Shown here piece after piece: positions 55,580-64,000 of a DNA stretch of 64,000 nt. Numbering within the stretch: the first letter of the stretch is position 1; every line of letters starts with the position of its first letter. Under the pieces are notes generated by a model. The model saw nothing but the letters and a program-made list of their open reading frames with translations, was not told where the DNA came from and did no database searches. The translations under genes were made by a program, and so were the position numbers. The stretch is from Owenia fusiformis (Eukaryota > Annelida > Polychaeta > Sabellida > Oweniidae). Location of the stretch: contig CAIIXF020000003.1 of NCBI GenBank assembly GCA_903813345.2, positions 1,381,609 through 1,445,608 on the forward strand, read 5' to 3'.

Positions 55580-56242
55580 TTATTTGCCCGTAGTGTTACG
55601 ATGCCAGCCTTTGACATCATTGTTGGTCCTTATGGCCTGGTTATAGACACTCCAGGCTGATAGTGGCCAGAGGGAGCTGTCTATCCATGTTGACTGTATG
55701 TAATCAACTATTGGTGCAAATTTGGGTGCTGCTTGCTAGGCAAGGGTATTGGATGCCTCTGTGATCTGTTCCTGTGGTAGATAGTGCAGTGTGATCAGTT
55801 GTCGGAGATAACAGCGTGAAGTTGTATCACTGAGATAGGAAGTCTGAAGACCATGTTCCTGGACCTTTCTCCAGAAGGCCTGGACCAAATGAAACACGCA
55901 GCTGGATAACTGGACTTCAGGTAGCTGCTTCTTGAAGGCAACCCACACTGCAGTTTCAAAGTCCAGAACGACCTTCTTCACTCTGTGATTTGGTAGTAAT
56001 CTTGTAACATACTCCAGGATTCACTTGTAGTCCTTTTTTGAACGCCTGGACATAAGGACAAAAAGGAGTGGCTCTTGCTTCACCACTTCTTCTCTATTCT
56101 TGAGGAAGGTGTGTATAGAGAACAGCTGAGTGAACATAATAATAATGTAAATACATATCATTAAATGTAGCGAGTGTTTCTCCCTTGCTTTGGAATAATT
56201 TGAATTCATGAGTACAGAACATGTTGTAAACATCACGACCAT
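55580..56242 (-). pseudogene. MULE-type transposase remnant
   Basis: Read straight through in one frame with two stops: QLFSIHTFLKN, KQEPLLFVLMSRRSKKDYK-stop, VKKVVLDFETAVWVAF (second catalytic Asp), LSSCVFHLVQAFWRKVQEHG (C-x2-H zinc-like pair), stop, IVDYIQSTWI, LWPLSAWSVYNQAIRTNN and DVKGWH. The order matches MULE/FLYWCH-type transposases. The position usually holding the third acidic residue (T-N-N-x-x-E-G-W-H) is Lys here. An inactive, moderately old copy. Confidence 0.85.
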
Positions 56243-56616
56243 TCATTTCACTGATTCTTTATTTATTTCTTTGTAGCAATTGTCCATTTGGATGTGCAAG
56301 GTTTTAGGAGTGAGTCCTTTATCCCTACAAGAATACTGACAAGAATTGACATAGTCAGATTTGCATCATGCGAATATTGCCTGTAACAGATATACACTGA
56401 GGTTGCACACATAAGACACACATGTGAGATAGTTTAAGGGTTTAATAATTTTGTTTTGTATAAAAGTATAAATTATTATTCTTTTCTATTTCCCCATTTC
56501 CAGTTGTATTCTATGGAACATGCGGCATGCGACTGCCATCATGCTGCAGTTTGCTCTATTTAGACGAAAATTACTTACATTAAAGCTATATCAAATCTAA
56601 CTTGTTCCTGATCCTA

Positions 56617-56740
56617 AGCATCCACCATGTTTGCAACTGCAGCCAACTCATTGATGTTGCTGCTTGCTAGTTCAGCTAATTCTTCAGCATATTCTTCAGC
56701 ATTAGCTCCCAATCTTTTTTCAAACAGATCTGCCAAGCTG
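56617..56740 (-). pseudogene. Short helical exon remnant
   Basis: Minus frame SLADLFEKRLGANAEEYAEE then LAELASSNINELAAVANMVD-Ala-stop. Regular Ala/Glu/Leu helix, clearly protein-like. No family recognised. Confidence 0.4.
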
Positions 56741-57051
56741 TCCTGTCAAGCTGTCCTTTAGAGCTTCTCCTTGTAAACCATAAGTTATGTTAGTATGTTT
56801 ATATTCTGAAGGGTTCTTGAAGAAGCCACACCATTTTTCATTACAGAATTCATGGTGTGCAAACATTTACTGCACCATTGCCTTCAAACCATTTCTACAT
56901 CATTGCGATTTTGAGCTACCATGTAAAAGAAGTTTTTCTTTATCACATTACACACATTCTCAGTCAGGGCTTTGTGATCCTTCTTTAGGTTATGGAGATC
57001 AGCATGAACATACTTCATTGTGTGATTGGCATCGGATAACTTCTTTATTGT

Positions 57052-57652
57052 TTAGGGTTTTGATATTGCAGATGTGTCATCATCCCCAAGCTGATGATGA
57101 TGACACATGGGTAGCTGGGTACAAAATATATAAAGGTCATCTATTATCAATTTACTGTTTTGCTTACCATCTTTGCACAAATGTGTTGCAAAAGTTGCAA
57201 TGTTAGGGTAAGCGCCATTACTCTTCACCTTCATCAAGAATATTAACAGGGCATTCATTTTTGAATGAGTTTTTGTGTTCTGAACGTGTGCTAGGTATTT
57301 GGACATGATGGACAGTTTGTCACACATTGCAGGAAAGTGAAACTTGGATCTGTCAACTTGCAACAACACCAATGTCACATAAATCATTAATGATCGGGGT
57401 TGATCTTTTGGCAATATTGAATTGATTCATGGCAACAGTGTCATGCCTCAGTTCTCCATTATTTATCAAGTGGGACTCGAAAATCTTGATGTATGGGTCC
57501 AGCATAACATGATGATGTCGTACCATGTTCAACTGGACCTCACACGACAGTTTGACCATTGGATTCTCCTGTTTGTCTGGTTTGTCCACATGCCAAACCT
57601 CAGCCCAAGATACTGAGGTCCCATCTGTTTGTCTGCTTTGTCCACATGCCAA
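57052..57652 (-). pseudogene. Unrecognised overlapping coding-like frames
   Basis: 57652-57353 and 57414-57052 overlap in different frames. Pieces such as LDPYIKIFESHLINNGELRH, FNIAKRSTPIINDLCD, and SKMNALLIFLMKVKSNGAYP read as protein, so a frameshifted element gene is likely. The 5' part runs into the repeat shared with 29.2 kb. Confidence 0.35.
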
Positions 57653-58035
57653 ACCTTGGCCATATATACCGAGGTCCCATTTAAATAATGTATTTTTTAG
57701 ATTATTTCAAAATGTCATTCTATAAATCTTCAATTGGCATCTATACTTCAGATGATGGACATCCTATCAATTTATATTTTATAACTCTTGTATGACACAT
57801 TCTTTGCCTACAGTTTGTATTTCTTTATTGGAAAATACTTCAACAGCAGATCTCTAAAATGCTTTGTTTTCACTGAATCTTTGATTATTATTTCAAACAA
57901 TTCTGCCACAATATGAAGATCATCACAACAAAGCAAAATGGTGCCATCAGCACTCTTTTGGAACATTTTCAGCCTCTTTTACCAACTCCTCCCACCTTTT
58001 TTTCTGTGAAAATCACAGATGTAGATGTTGGTATC
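57590..58035 (-). repeat. Element-gene repeat, copy 2 (partner 29.16-29.64 kb)
   Basis: Same as 29155-29640 at well above 90 percent identity, direct orientation. Minus-strand frame pieces LHIVAELFEI and KTKHFRDLLLKYF are retained. Confidence 0.85.
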
Positions 58036-58064
58036 TAAAAGAACAAGGCACAGACATGAAGAAT

Positions 58065-58737
58065 ATCGTACCTAAAACACAGCATTGTGGTCTTGTTGAC
58101 CAAGAAAGCAAGATGGCCGCAGAAAAGTTAATCAGCTCTAGAACTTATCAATGTGTAACATATGTAAAAATTTGAACGGTTTGGCTGGACACCTGTATAC
58201 AAGCCTCGATAGACAAGATTTTAGGACGGAAAATCAAAAATGGCCACCTTAAAATTTACCCAGAATGCCCAAAAACCAATCAGTTCTTGACGTTGATATG
58301 TAAAAACATCCCTGGAAATTTCAGATGAATCCCTCAAATGGTTTGGCTGAAAATCTGTAGACAAGTCTTGAAAGTGAAGATTTTAGGACAGAAAATCCAG
58401 AATGCCCAAAAACTAATCAGTTCTTGACATTGATATGTAGAAACATCCCTGAAAATTTCAGATGAATCCCTCAAATGGTTTGGCTGGAAACCTGTAGACA
58501 AGTCTTGAAAGTAAAGATTTTAGGACTGAAAATCCAAAATGGCCACCTTAAAATTTACCCAGAATGCCCAAAAAGTAATCAGTTCTTGACGTTGATATGT
58601 AGAAACATCCCTGAAAATTTCAGATGAATCCCTGAAAATGATTTGGCTGGAAACCTGTAGACAAGCTGAAAAGTGAGACGCCGCCTGCCGCCTGTCAAGC
58701 TGACTACAATATTGTACCTCTTGTTAGGTACGATAAG
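58065..58737. mobile_element. TIR element with internal ~150-bp tandem repeats
   Basis: The left end AATATCGTACCTAA and right end TTAGGTACGATAAG are inverted copies. Inside are three to four diverged units with AGATTTTAGGAC.GAAAATC, CCCAGAATGCCCAAAAA, AATCAGTTCTTGAC and TTTCAGATGAATCCCT in order, and GACGCCGCCTGCCGCCTGTC near the right end. No ORF. A target-site duplication was not assigned. Confidence 0.7.
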
Positions 58738-58739
58738 AA

Positions 58740-59040
58740 TAACAAAATTACAATATATAACTAGTAAATGTACACAAATATGAACAAATCACTCTATTAA
58801 TTTTTAAGTTATAGTAAAAAACATGAAATAACACATGTAAAAGTGGAGGCCATTTTCAAAATTGTAAAATAATGTGTAAAAGCTGCTATTTTTCAGGATA
58901 GTTCAATGTTTCGAAAAACATGAAAGACCTATAAAATTTCAAACAAATTGTTAAAATACTGTTGGAATTATTGTATTTGGGATTCAAAGAATTATTTAAA
59001 AGAATTATATTGGTATAGTCAACTGTAGAGATAACTTAAA
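58740..59040. other. No gene seen
   Basis: AT-rich spacer. Confidence 0.35.
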
Positions 59041-59046
59041 CTGTTT

Positions 59047-59240
59047 TCATCCTTGATAAATTTTGTTTAAGTTTTTAGGTTTAATATTTATCTTACTCTC
59101 TTTAATTTCCTCTACAATGTTACCAGCAATTTGGAATATATAAGATTTTCTAACTACAAATCTATCACTCCATCTCTTTTTAAGAATGAAAAACTCCTCA
59201 CTGTCCATGTTAAGTAACATCCTGAAACAAATAGTAACAA
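59047..59240 (-). CDS. Candidate terminal exon, unknown family
   Basis: After a good acceptor (ACTATTTGTTTCAG|GATG) the minus frame reads LNMDSEEFFILKKRWSDRFV then VRKSYIFQIAGNIVEEIKES, KINIKPKNLNKIYQG-stop. Intact over about 55 codons. Basic. Function unknown. Confidence 0.45.
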
Positions 59241-59509
59241 GAATAGTATCATGAGTACTTGACTGCTTTAAGCTGAGCACCTTAGACATAACGTAAACGT
59301 AAACCTCAAAATGTTTTTTTCCTTTTTCTTTTTTCGTATCATTTTCAAATTTAAAAGTATAACATTACTTTATTGACAAATTGATGAAAGGAGATGTTTC
59401 ACAGCCTGGCAGTATTTTATGACATCTTGAATCTTACAAAATACAACATTTTTATACTACAGTGTGTCTCAAAAAATATGTTACACTTACAAAAAGTTCA
59501 ATATCATTC

Positions 59510-59785
59510 ATAATTTTGACTTTTCCCCTAAAAAAATACTTTTGATACCAAAAGACAAATCTTTCTGGAATAATTTGATACCATCAAATTCAAAATCTGT
59601 CATTGATTGGCTCCACAGGACAGCTTTTAGTATCCCATAGTAAAATCTGACTTGCGCCAACTTCTAAGTGATTGGATGGACCAAATGATAAAATAGGAAT
59701 AGTTTCTTTAATATTTAACTTTCCTCTGAGTAGATGCTTGACCTTGAACTGAGTCATTCTGTAATTTTCCTATTTGTCTTACTAA
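59510..59785 (-). repeat. Partner of the 20.6-20.9 kb coding-like repeat
   Basis: Diverged copy in the same orientation. Pieces DFEFDGIKLFQKDLS and GEKSKL remain readable, with stops between. Confidence 0.65.
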
Positions 59786-59789
59786 TGAT

Positions 59790-60520
59790 CATTGGGTCAA
59801 TCCACATAAACATGTGGTCCCTCAAAATGTTCCCCAAGGCAAATCTGAGGTACCCTTGCCCTTGCGCACATGCATTGTAATATCACACTGATTCCATCAA
59901 TTACTTTTGCAGAAGTTCATTTAGGTCAGTTTGTGATGCTGTAAAGGGCTTTCAGAGTTCCTTCAAAAAATCAAGGGTGTAAAGTGGGATGACCCTGGGG
60001 GCCAATCTGTTGTGTAGTTAAATGCTATCTTCTGATTTCCAAAGAGTTCTACCAAACGATTAGCCACAGGCGTTTTCACCGAAAATTGGACCGAAAATGA
60101 TTTTTATTCAAACATTTCATGTCCTTCTCAAAGAATTCGAAGAGTTTCAGGATTAAAATTGGTTTGAAGAAGTGTGGATGTTTACATAAAAGATTACACC
60201 TTTCCCGAGTGAAGACCCCCCACTTTTCTCTATGTTGTGTCCTCCTCGCATGTGTCCATGCATAACCCCAAAATTCACATGTCCGTCATGTCTGCAGCCT
60301 TCTATTCATTGAAGGAACCTGTAAAAAAAGAATATAATATTTAGGAGATGAGATATCAAATGGTGACTGAGACATCAAATGTTTTAACCACGGACCTAGG
60401 TTAAATATTGTACTTGCTTAAATTATATAAGATGGGGCATGCAGGCTCAATTAATGTTTGACAGGTATTTTAAAATCAATTACAAAAAGTAGCTGTCACA
60501 GTGTCACATTCACTATATGA
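59790..60520. other. No gene; segment shared with 15.3 kb
   Basis: 60200-60340 matches 15245-15375 weakly. On the minus strand TTCTTTTTTTACAG at about 60320 could be an acceptor, as at the other locus, but no clear frame follows. Confidence 0.4.
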
Positions 60521-60529
60521 GCTCACCGT

Positions 60530-61063
60530 TTACCACTGCACTTGTTATCCAGTCGATAACGCTGGTTACCGAAATGGTTCGTTTTAGTAACAAAATGTTG
60601 GAACGTCGAAGGTACGATTTTTCTTTTTTCCTTATTTCACGCGTTGTAGGCGGAATCCCCCTGAAGTTTTTTTCTCACAAACGTAACTGTATCTTATGTT
60701 TTAGAAAATGTTTATGTTTGCGAGAAAATAGCTCAGACAACAGAATCGTCGATTTAATTCCTTATTTAAGTTACATAAAAGGTTTGGGTTAAAAGTGCGG
60801 ATCTTAACTGTTTTTTGAAAAACCGTTTATGTAACTTATGTGAAGAATTAAATCTTCTGAACTATTTGTTCGCACATATGTACATTTTCTTAAACATATG
60901 ATACTGATATGTTTGTGTTAAAAAATGTTGTGGGAATGCTGCCTACAACGTGTGAAATGAGGAAAAGAGAAAAATCGTACCTTCGATGTTCCGACATTTT
61001 GTTACCAAAACAAACCGTTTTGGTAACCAGCATAATCGAGTGGATCACCAGTGCACTGAGTGG
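60530..61063. mobile_element. Fold-back element with ~250-bp arms
   Basis: Left arm 60530-60790 and right arm about 60821-61063 are reverse complements at about 80 percent: CTGGTTACC, TAACAAAATGT.GGAAC, TCGAAGGTACGATTTTTC, TTTCAC.CGTTGTAGGC and AAGTTACATAAA occur in order in both. The loop is about 30 bases. The 91-residue open frame on the left arm has no counterpart on the right arm and is not supported. Confidence 0.85.
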
Positions 61064-61430
61064 TTATTTTTTTAATTAATTATTTTTTAATTTGGTGTTA
61101 CTTGATATATCTAGAGATATTTGTTTTGCCCATCGTGTATACATGCCGTGTCCCGCTGTCTGCCCAAGCAGAGTATTCACACGTTGTCAACGATGAGCCC
61201 TTTTGTCATAAGTGTGATAGCTCCATAATAATAATGGATTGCTTTAAAACGTTAAAAATACTCAAACATTTCTATTATTTCATTATTATGTGGTTAACAT
61301 AATGTTTGAAGTCAAAGAATTCATATTTTCGTATAGTTCTGAAAAGAATATGGAAATGTATCATTGCATTACACAAATGCGTTGCTTGCAAACATAAGTA
61401 AACCTTTACATTCGACTGACAGTTAATTAA
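61064..61430. other. No gene seen
   Basis: AT-rich spacer between two hairpin elements. Confidence 0.35.
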
Positions 61431-61431
61431 G

Positions 61432-61588
61432 GAATAAATAATGATAGGCCATTCAATATGGTGAAATTCAGCACGAGTTGGACAGAATGTTGTACAAAGC
61501 ATGAACCGAAGGTGAGTGCATTTGTACTAACATTCTGTCCAACGAGTGCTGAATTTCACCATATTTAATGGCCTATCCTTATTTATTC
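61432..61588. mobile_element. Near-perfect 157-bp hairpin (MITE-like)
   Basis: GAATAAATAATGATAGGCCA through GTTGTACAAAGCAT (61432-61502) pairs with 61516-61588 with only a few mismatches, leaving a loop of about 13 bases. Central pairing includes GTGAAATTCAGCAC and GTTGGACAGAATGTT. Too short to code. Confidence 0.9.
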
Positions 61589-61904
61589 TGATTCAAACAT
61601 AAAAATTAGTAAAAGCCATGTCTGTGGAACGGGCATGAAGGAAGAATACACATGCTGTCAAGATTCTGAAGTCGGCCGGAAAAATTTTAGAATTTGTTTG
61701 AGCTGTTCTATTTTACTCCCCATTTTAGATTTTATACACACACGTAGCACAAGAGGCTCGGTAACAAGAGTTAACCCCCACTCAGTGTAAGCATTCAAAA
61801 CACACATACACTATCACTATACCTTTTTAAAGCTTGGAAATTACATAAATATTATGTTCTGGCAGTAATTTATAACAACGAGTAGCTTAGTAACTTACCG
61901 GGAC

Positions 61905-62114
61905 AATCTGGTCAATTTTTTCCTGGTCATCGAAATCAGACTCTGAGAGTTCTATGCATTTTAAATCACTCTCTATTGCCCGGGTCATTTCATTTTCCCC
62001 TAATTTTGAAATGAAATATACTTTATATGTTTGGTAATAAGAACACTCCATAATAACTCTTAAATCGTTCTTAAATAAGACTAGTTCACCGACTGCAAAC
62101 TTGAAGTCAGCCAT
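61905..62114 (-). CDS. Intact first exon, small barrel-like N terminus, unknown family
   Basis: ATG at 62114 opens MADFKFAVGELVLFKNDLRV, then IMECSYYQTYKVYFISKLGE, NEMTRAIESDLKCIELSESD and FDDQEKIDQIVP, ending at a strong donor (CCG|GTAAGTTAC). The F-x-V-G-[ED]-L-V-x-F...Y-x-V-Y-F...R-A-I-x-x-D-L pattern looks like a Tudor/chromo-barrel or KOW-type small beta barrel followed by an acidic tail. Codons are clean with no frameshift. The continuation would lie below 61.9 kb but the next exon was not identified. It may be a host gene start or an element ORF. Confidence 0.6.
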
Positions 62115-62494
62115 AGTTAAATAGTTACAGTAGTTACGGAGGGAGTAAAAAAGAACAGCTATCCCCGGACAGAGCCCCAGATGTGCAGCTGAGATGTGAC
62201 ATCACTCAAAACAATGCAAATTGCAGATTGAATAGAGCATGGTCGTGCATCTATGCAGAATTAGAGAACGTTCTATATTGGCTATGCTGCATTCTGATTG
62301 GTTGAGAAATTCGAATAGAGCATGGTCATGTTTGAATTGTTATTTATTGATTTAGGCTTAATCTGTAAAAGCGTCTTGACCCCTGTTCTTTTCTGCGGCA
62401 CGTTTTTGAAGTTTGGTTTCAAGAACTATTAATATTAAATTCATTTATTCGCGTGGGCCTTCTGCATAATAAAACTGTCTTAATATTCTGTCTC
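62115..62494. promoter_or_regulatory. Presumed upstream region of the 62114 start
   Basis: Contains two copies of an AATAGAGCATGGTC(G/A)TG block (62230 and 62314) and one CTGCATTCTGATTGGTTGA block (62287, a CCAAT box on the minus strand). The latter block also occurs at 31551 upstream of the coiled-coil remnant. That sharing suggests a common promoter-proximal sequence. Inferred only. Confidence 0.35.
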
Positions 62495-62735
62495 TATCGA
62501 TGCATTACTCGATCCACCGATGCATGTTGCACGATGCACCGAGGAATGTATCGGTCGGTGAGTTAAGCTTGCCAATCGATGCATCTTTTAAATGCGTCGC
62601 GATGCAGCTCGGTGCACCGATGTCGTACCAATCGCTGCAGCGATCGATGCGTCGTTCGATGCAGCAATCGATGCGTCGTTCGATGCAGCAATCGATGCGT
62701 CGTTCGATGCGTCGTTTGATGCACCGAGGTAAGAT
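62495..62735. repeat. Palindromic GATGCACC/TCGATGCA motif cluster, copy 2
   Basis: ATCGATGCGTCGTTCGATGC units are repeated in tandem (62643-62720), preceded by looser GATGCACCGA and ATGCATGTTGCACGATGCAC words. Flanks resemble copy 1, including CTGTACTGTAG on the right. Both strands are open here for compositional reasons. Confidence 0.75.
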
Positions 62736-62759
62736 CCTTAGCGTGACCTGTACTGTAGT

Positions 62760-63053
62760 TGCAAAATCTTCCTTTCACTTCAACAGTTTTTTTAGATATC
62801 CTTTCTGGTTTCCCCTGCTGTCGTTATCAAAATCTTTGTCCACTGTTACAATCTGATGTGAAGTGGACTGGAAGTTTTCCATTGAGACGTGAATAACTGT
62901 ATATGGATTGACTTGGCTTCCAGATCATTTGACACTGTGACGTACAAGCCATTCCCTTGTGGTAACATCACTTGGCCTCTTTTCAGGTCTCCAGGGGCAG
63001 GGCTATCTTCTTTCATTGTATATGTTGGACAAATGATAGCAAAGTCTCCTGAA
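62760..63053 (-). CDS. Candidate exon, mixed alpha/beta segment, unknown family
   Basis: After a textbook acceptor (TTAATTTGGTTTTCAG|GAG) the minus frame reads DFAIICPTYTMKEDSPAPGD then LKRGQVMLPQGNGLYVTVSN, DLEAKSIHIQLFTSQW. A one-base shift near 62900 would lead into PYTVIHVSMENFQSTSHQIV and DKDFDNDSRGNQKGYLKKLL-stop. Strong protein-like character across both frames. The 3' end abuts the palindromic cluster. Family unrecognised. Confidence 0.45.
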
Positions 63054-63412
63054 AACCAAATTAATTTTTTTTAGACATAGACTAGATTATTTGTTGAAAA
63101 ATGCATGCACTAATTTCAGGCCGCCACATCTAGGGCACTGGTGAATCTGGAAGCTAACAAAGGGGTGCAAAAAATGTTTAAAGGCCTCTTAAACCAAAAA
63201 TGTGGAAGATCCCCCTGGACTCGCCAGTGGGGGGGGGCTCAATGGTTTCAAATACCAAGACCTAATGGTTTTAAATAATGTAGATACTTTAAATTGTTTA
63301 AATTCTGCTGCTAATTTAACCTATTTATTTAATAGTACAATACCAGTAAACTTGAATAGCCAAAATTTATTATCAACGCATGGGCTGTCTCTCGGGGCTG
63401 TCTCCTAATAGT

Positions 63413-63556
63413 GCCGTAGCTAGGATTTCCCAAGGGGGGTGCACTGAGGCAAATTTTCTCTGTATGTAAGGTAAATTTTCTAGGCCTATGCCTAATGGTT
63501 TAAGCTTCGTATATTTACTATTACCGTCTGCCCCCCCCCAGCTACGGCCATTGGGC
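63413..63556. mobile_element. Short element with CCGTAGCT ends
   Basis: The left end GCCGTAGCTAGGATTTCCC then GGGGGGTGCACTGAGG, and the right end CCCCCCCCAGCTACGGCC, are inverted. Similar in style to the gcgtagcc MITEs (G-run next to a CGTAGC end) but with a different interior. Confidence 0.5.
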
Positions 63557-63717
63557 CTAACATTTAGGCTTAGGCTACGATGGTCTCGGGCGTAGGGTAT
63601 CATGATTCATGTTTATTGTAAGCGTATTGTAGAGTGTAGACCTACCTCAATCAGGGCTGTCAACTTGGGACCACCTAATATGAGTGACTTACAAATGTTG
63701 GACACCTAAGTCGAAAT

Positions 63718-63805
63718 CTGAACACTTTTGTCCAAATTTTGAACACCTTTGGCCAACTTTTAAACACCTTTGGCCAAAGTTTGAGCACCTTTGCCAAACT
63801 TTGAT
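63718..63805 (+). repeat. ~20-bp minisatellite
   Basis: Four to five imperfect units of TTTGAACACCTTTGGCCAA. Confidence 0.85.
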
Positions 63806-63859
63806 CACCTCAAATGTTTTACCGTATCGTAAACATATTTTGAAAAATTTTCTACAGAA

Positions 63860-64000
63860 ATATTTTTGCTTGACAATTACCAGGTAAGATGCGTACTATT
63901 TGCGTGACATTTTCTGTCATGCAAAAAAAACTGGCGTGACTTCAAATTCTTCAGCAAATGCGTGACAAATACGCAAATTGCGGGACAGTTGACAGGCCTG
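63860..64000. repeat. GCGTGAC repeat, copy 2 (partner 54.93-55.08 kb)
   Basis: TGCGTGACATTTTCTGTCAT, GGCGTGACTTCAAATTCTTC, CAGCAAATGCGTGACAAATA and GGGACAGTTGACAGGCCTG line up with the 54.9-kb copy. Runs off the window edge. Confidence 0.7.

Noticed and set aside
60517-60792. 91-residue plus-strand frame
   Set aside because: Lies on one arm of the fold-back element and is not preserved on the other arm.
62500-62856. 118-residue plus-strand frame with SMRRSMQQ repeats
   Set aside because: Translation of the GATGCGTCGTTC repeat; the opposite strand holds a better exon candidate at 62.76-63.05 kb.

Overview
The window is AT-rich animal nuclear DNA. Evidence for this is the absence of long open frames, short coding runs bounded by GT/AG splice sites, many MITE-like inverted-repeat elements, poly-G/C runs, and remnants of LINE, Ty3/gypsy, DIRS, MULE and piggyBac elements. 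Several recognisable families (P2X7 ballast-like tails, a 'HEEADT'-type element protein, YqaJ-like nuclease domains, DIRS) are abundant in marine invertebrates such as echinoderms, hemichordates, amphioxus, molluscs and cnidarians. The sequence alone does not give the species. No complete host gene could be assembled.

Layout. 1-11.4 kb is essentially gene-free. It holds an inverted-repeat element (1.57-2.08 kb), two copies of a 'gcgtagcc' MITE (3.88 and 7.84 kb), a 131-bp tandem duplication (4.6 kb), a TTGC/TTGA-rich tract (7.56 kb) and a dispersed repeat family (9.7, 11.2 and 17.5 kb). At 11.5-12.4 kb lie the first protein remnants, all on the minus strand. At 13.36-13.82 kb is a compact element with perfect 30-bp terminal inverted repeats, a 5-bp target duplication and an internal tRNA-Ala(AGC)-like sequence. 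14-20 kb is again gene-free with old duplications, ending in a cluster of palindromic GATGCACC/TCGATGCA motifs at 20.03 kb that recurs at 62.5 kb.

20.4-63.1 kb is a graveyard or nest of element genes. Nearly every coding trace reads on the minus strand. From right to left: two unrecognised exons (63.0 and 62.1 kb), a MULE transposase remnant (56.2 kb), an unrecognised coding run (51.2-52.7 kb), a LINE tail and RT (48 and 44 kb), P2X7-ballast-like domains (47.7 and 33.2 kb), a decayed zinc-binding element gene (38.5-42.6 kb), a DUF4817-like helix-turn-helix (33.9 kb), DIRS RNase H (25.5 kb), gypsy integrase (24.0 kb), a C2H2 first exon (23.4 kb) and a three-exon coiled-coil gene fragment (20.4-22.1 kb). 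The plus strand carries a 703-bp piggyBac-type element with TTAA ends (36.16-36.86 kb). A triplicated 519-bp unit (26.65-28.2 kb) carries three identical copies of a short piece of the same element protein found decayed at 12.1 and 22.6 kb.

The right end (58-64 kb) is rich in fold-back structures: a TIR element with internal tandem repeats (58.07-58.74 kb), a ~530-bp hairpin element (60.53 kb), a ~157-bp near-perfect hairpin (61.43 kb) and repeat families shared with 54.9 kb and 20 kb.

Limits: translation was by eye. Exon limits are inferred from frame openness plus splice consensus. Hidden plus-strand exons were not searched as thoroughly as minus-strand ones. Family names rest on short motifs and remembered family patterns, not on database searches.
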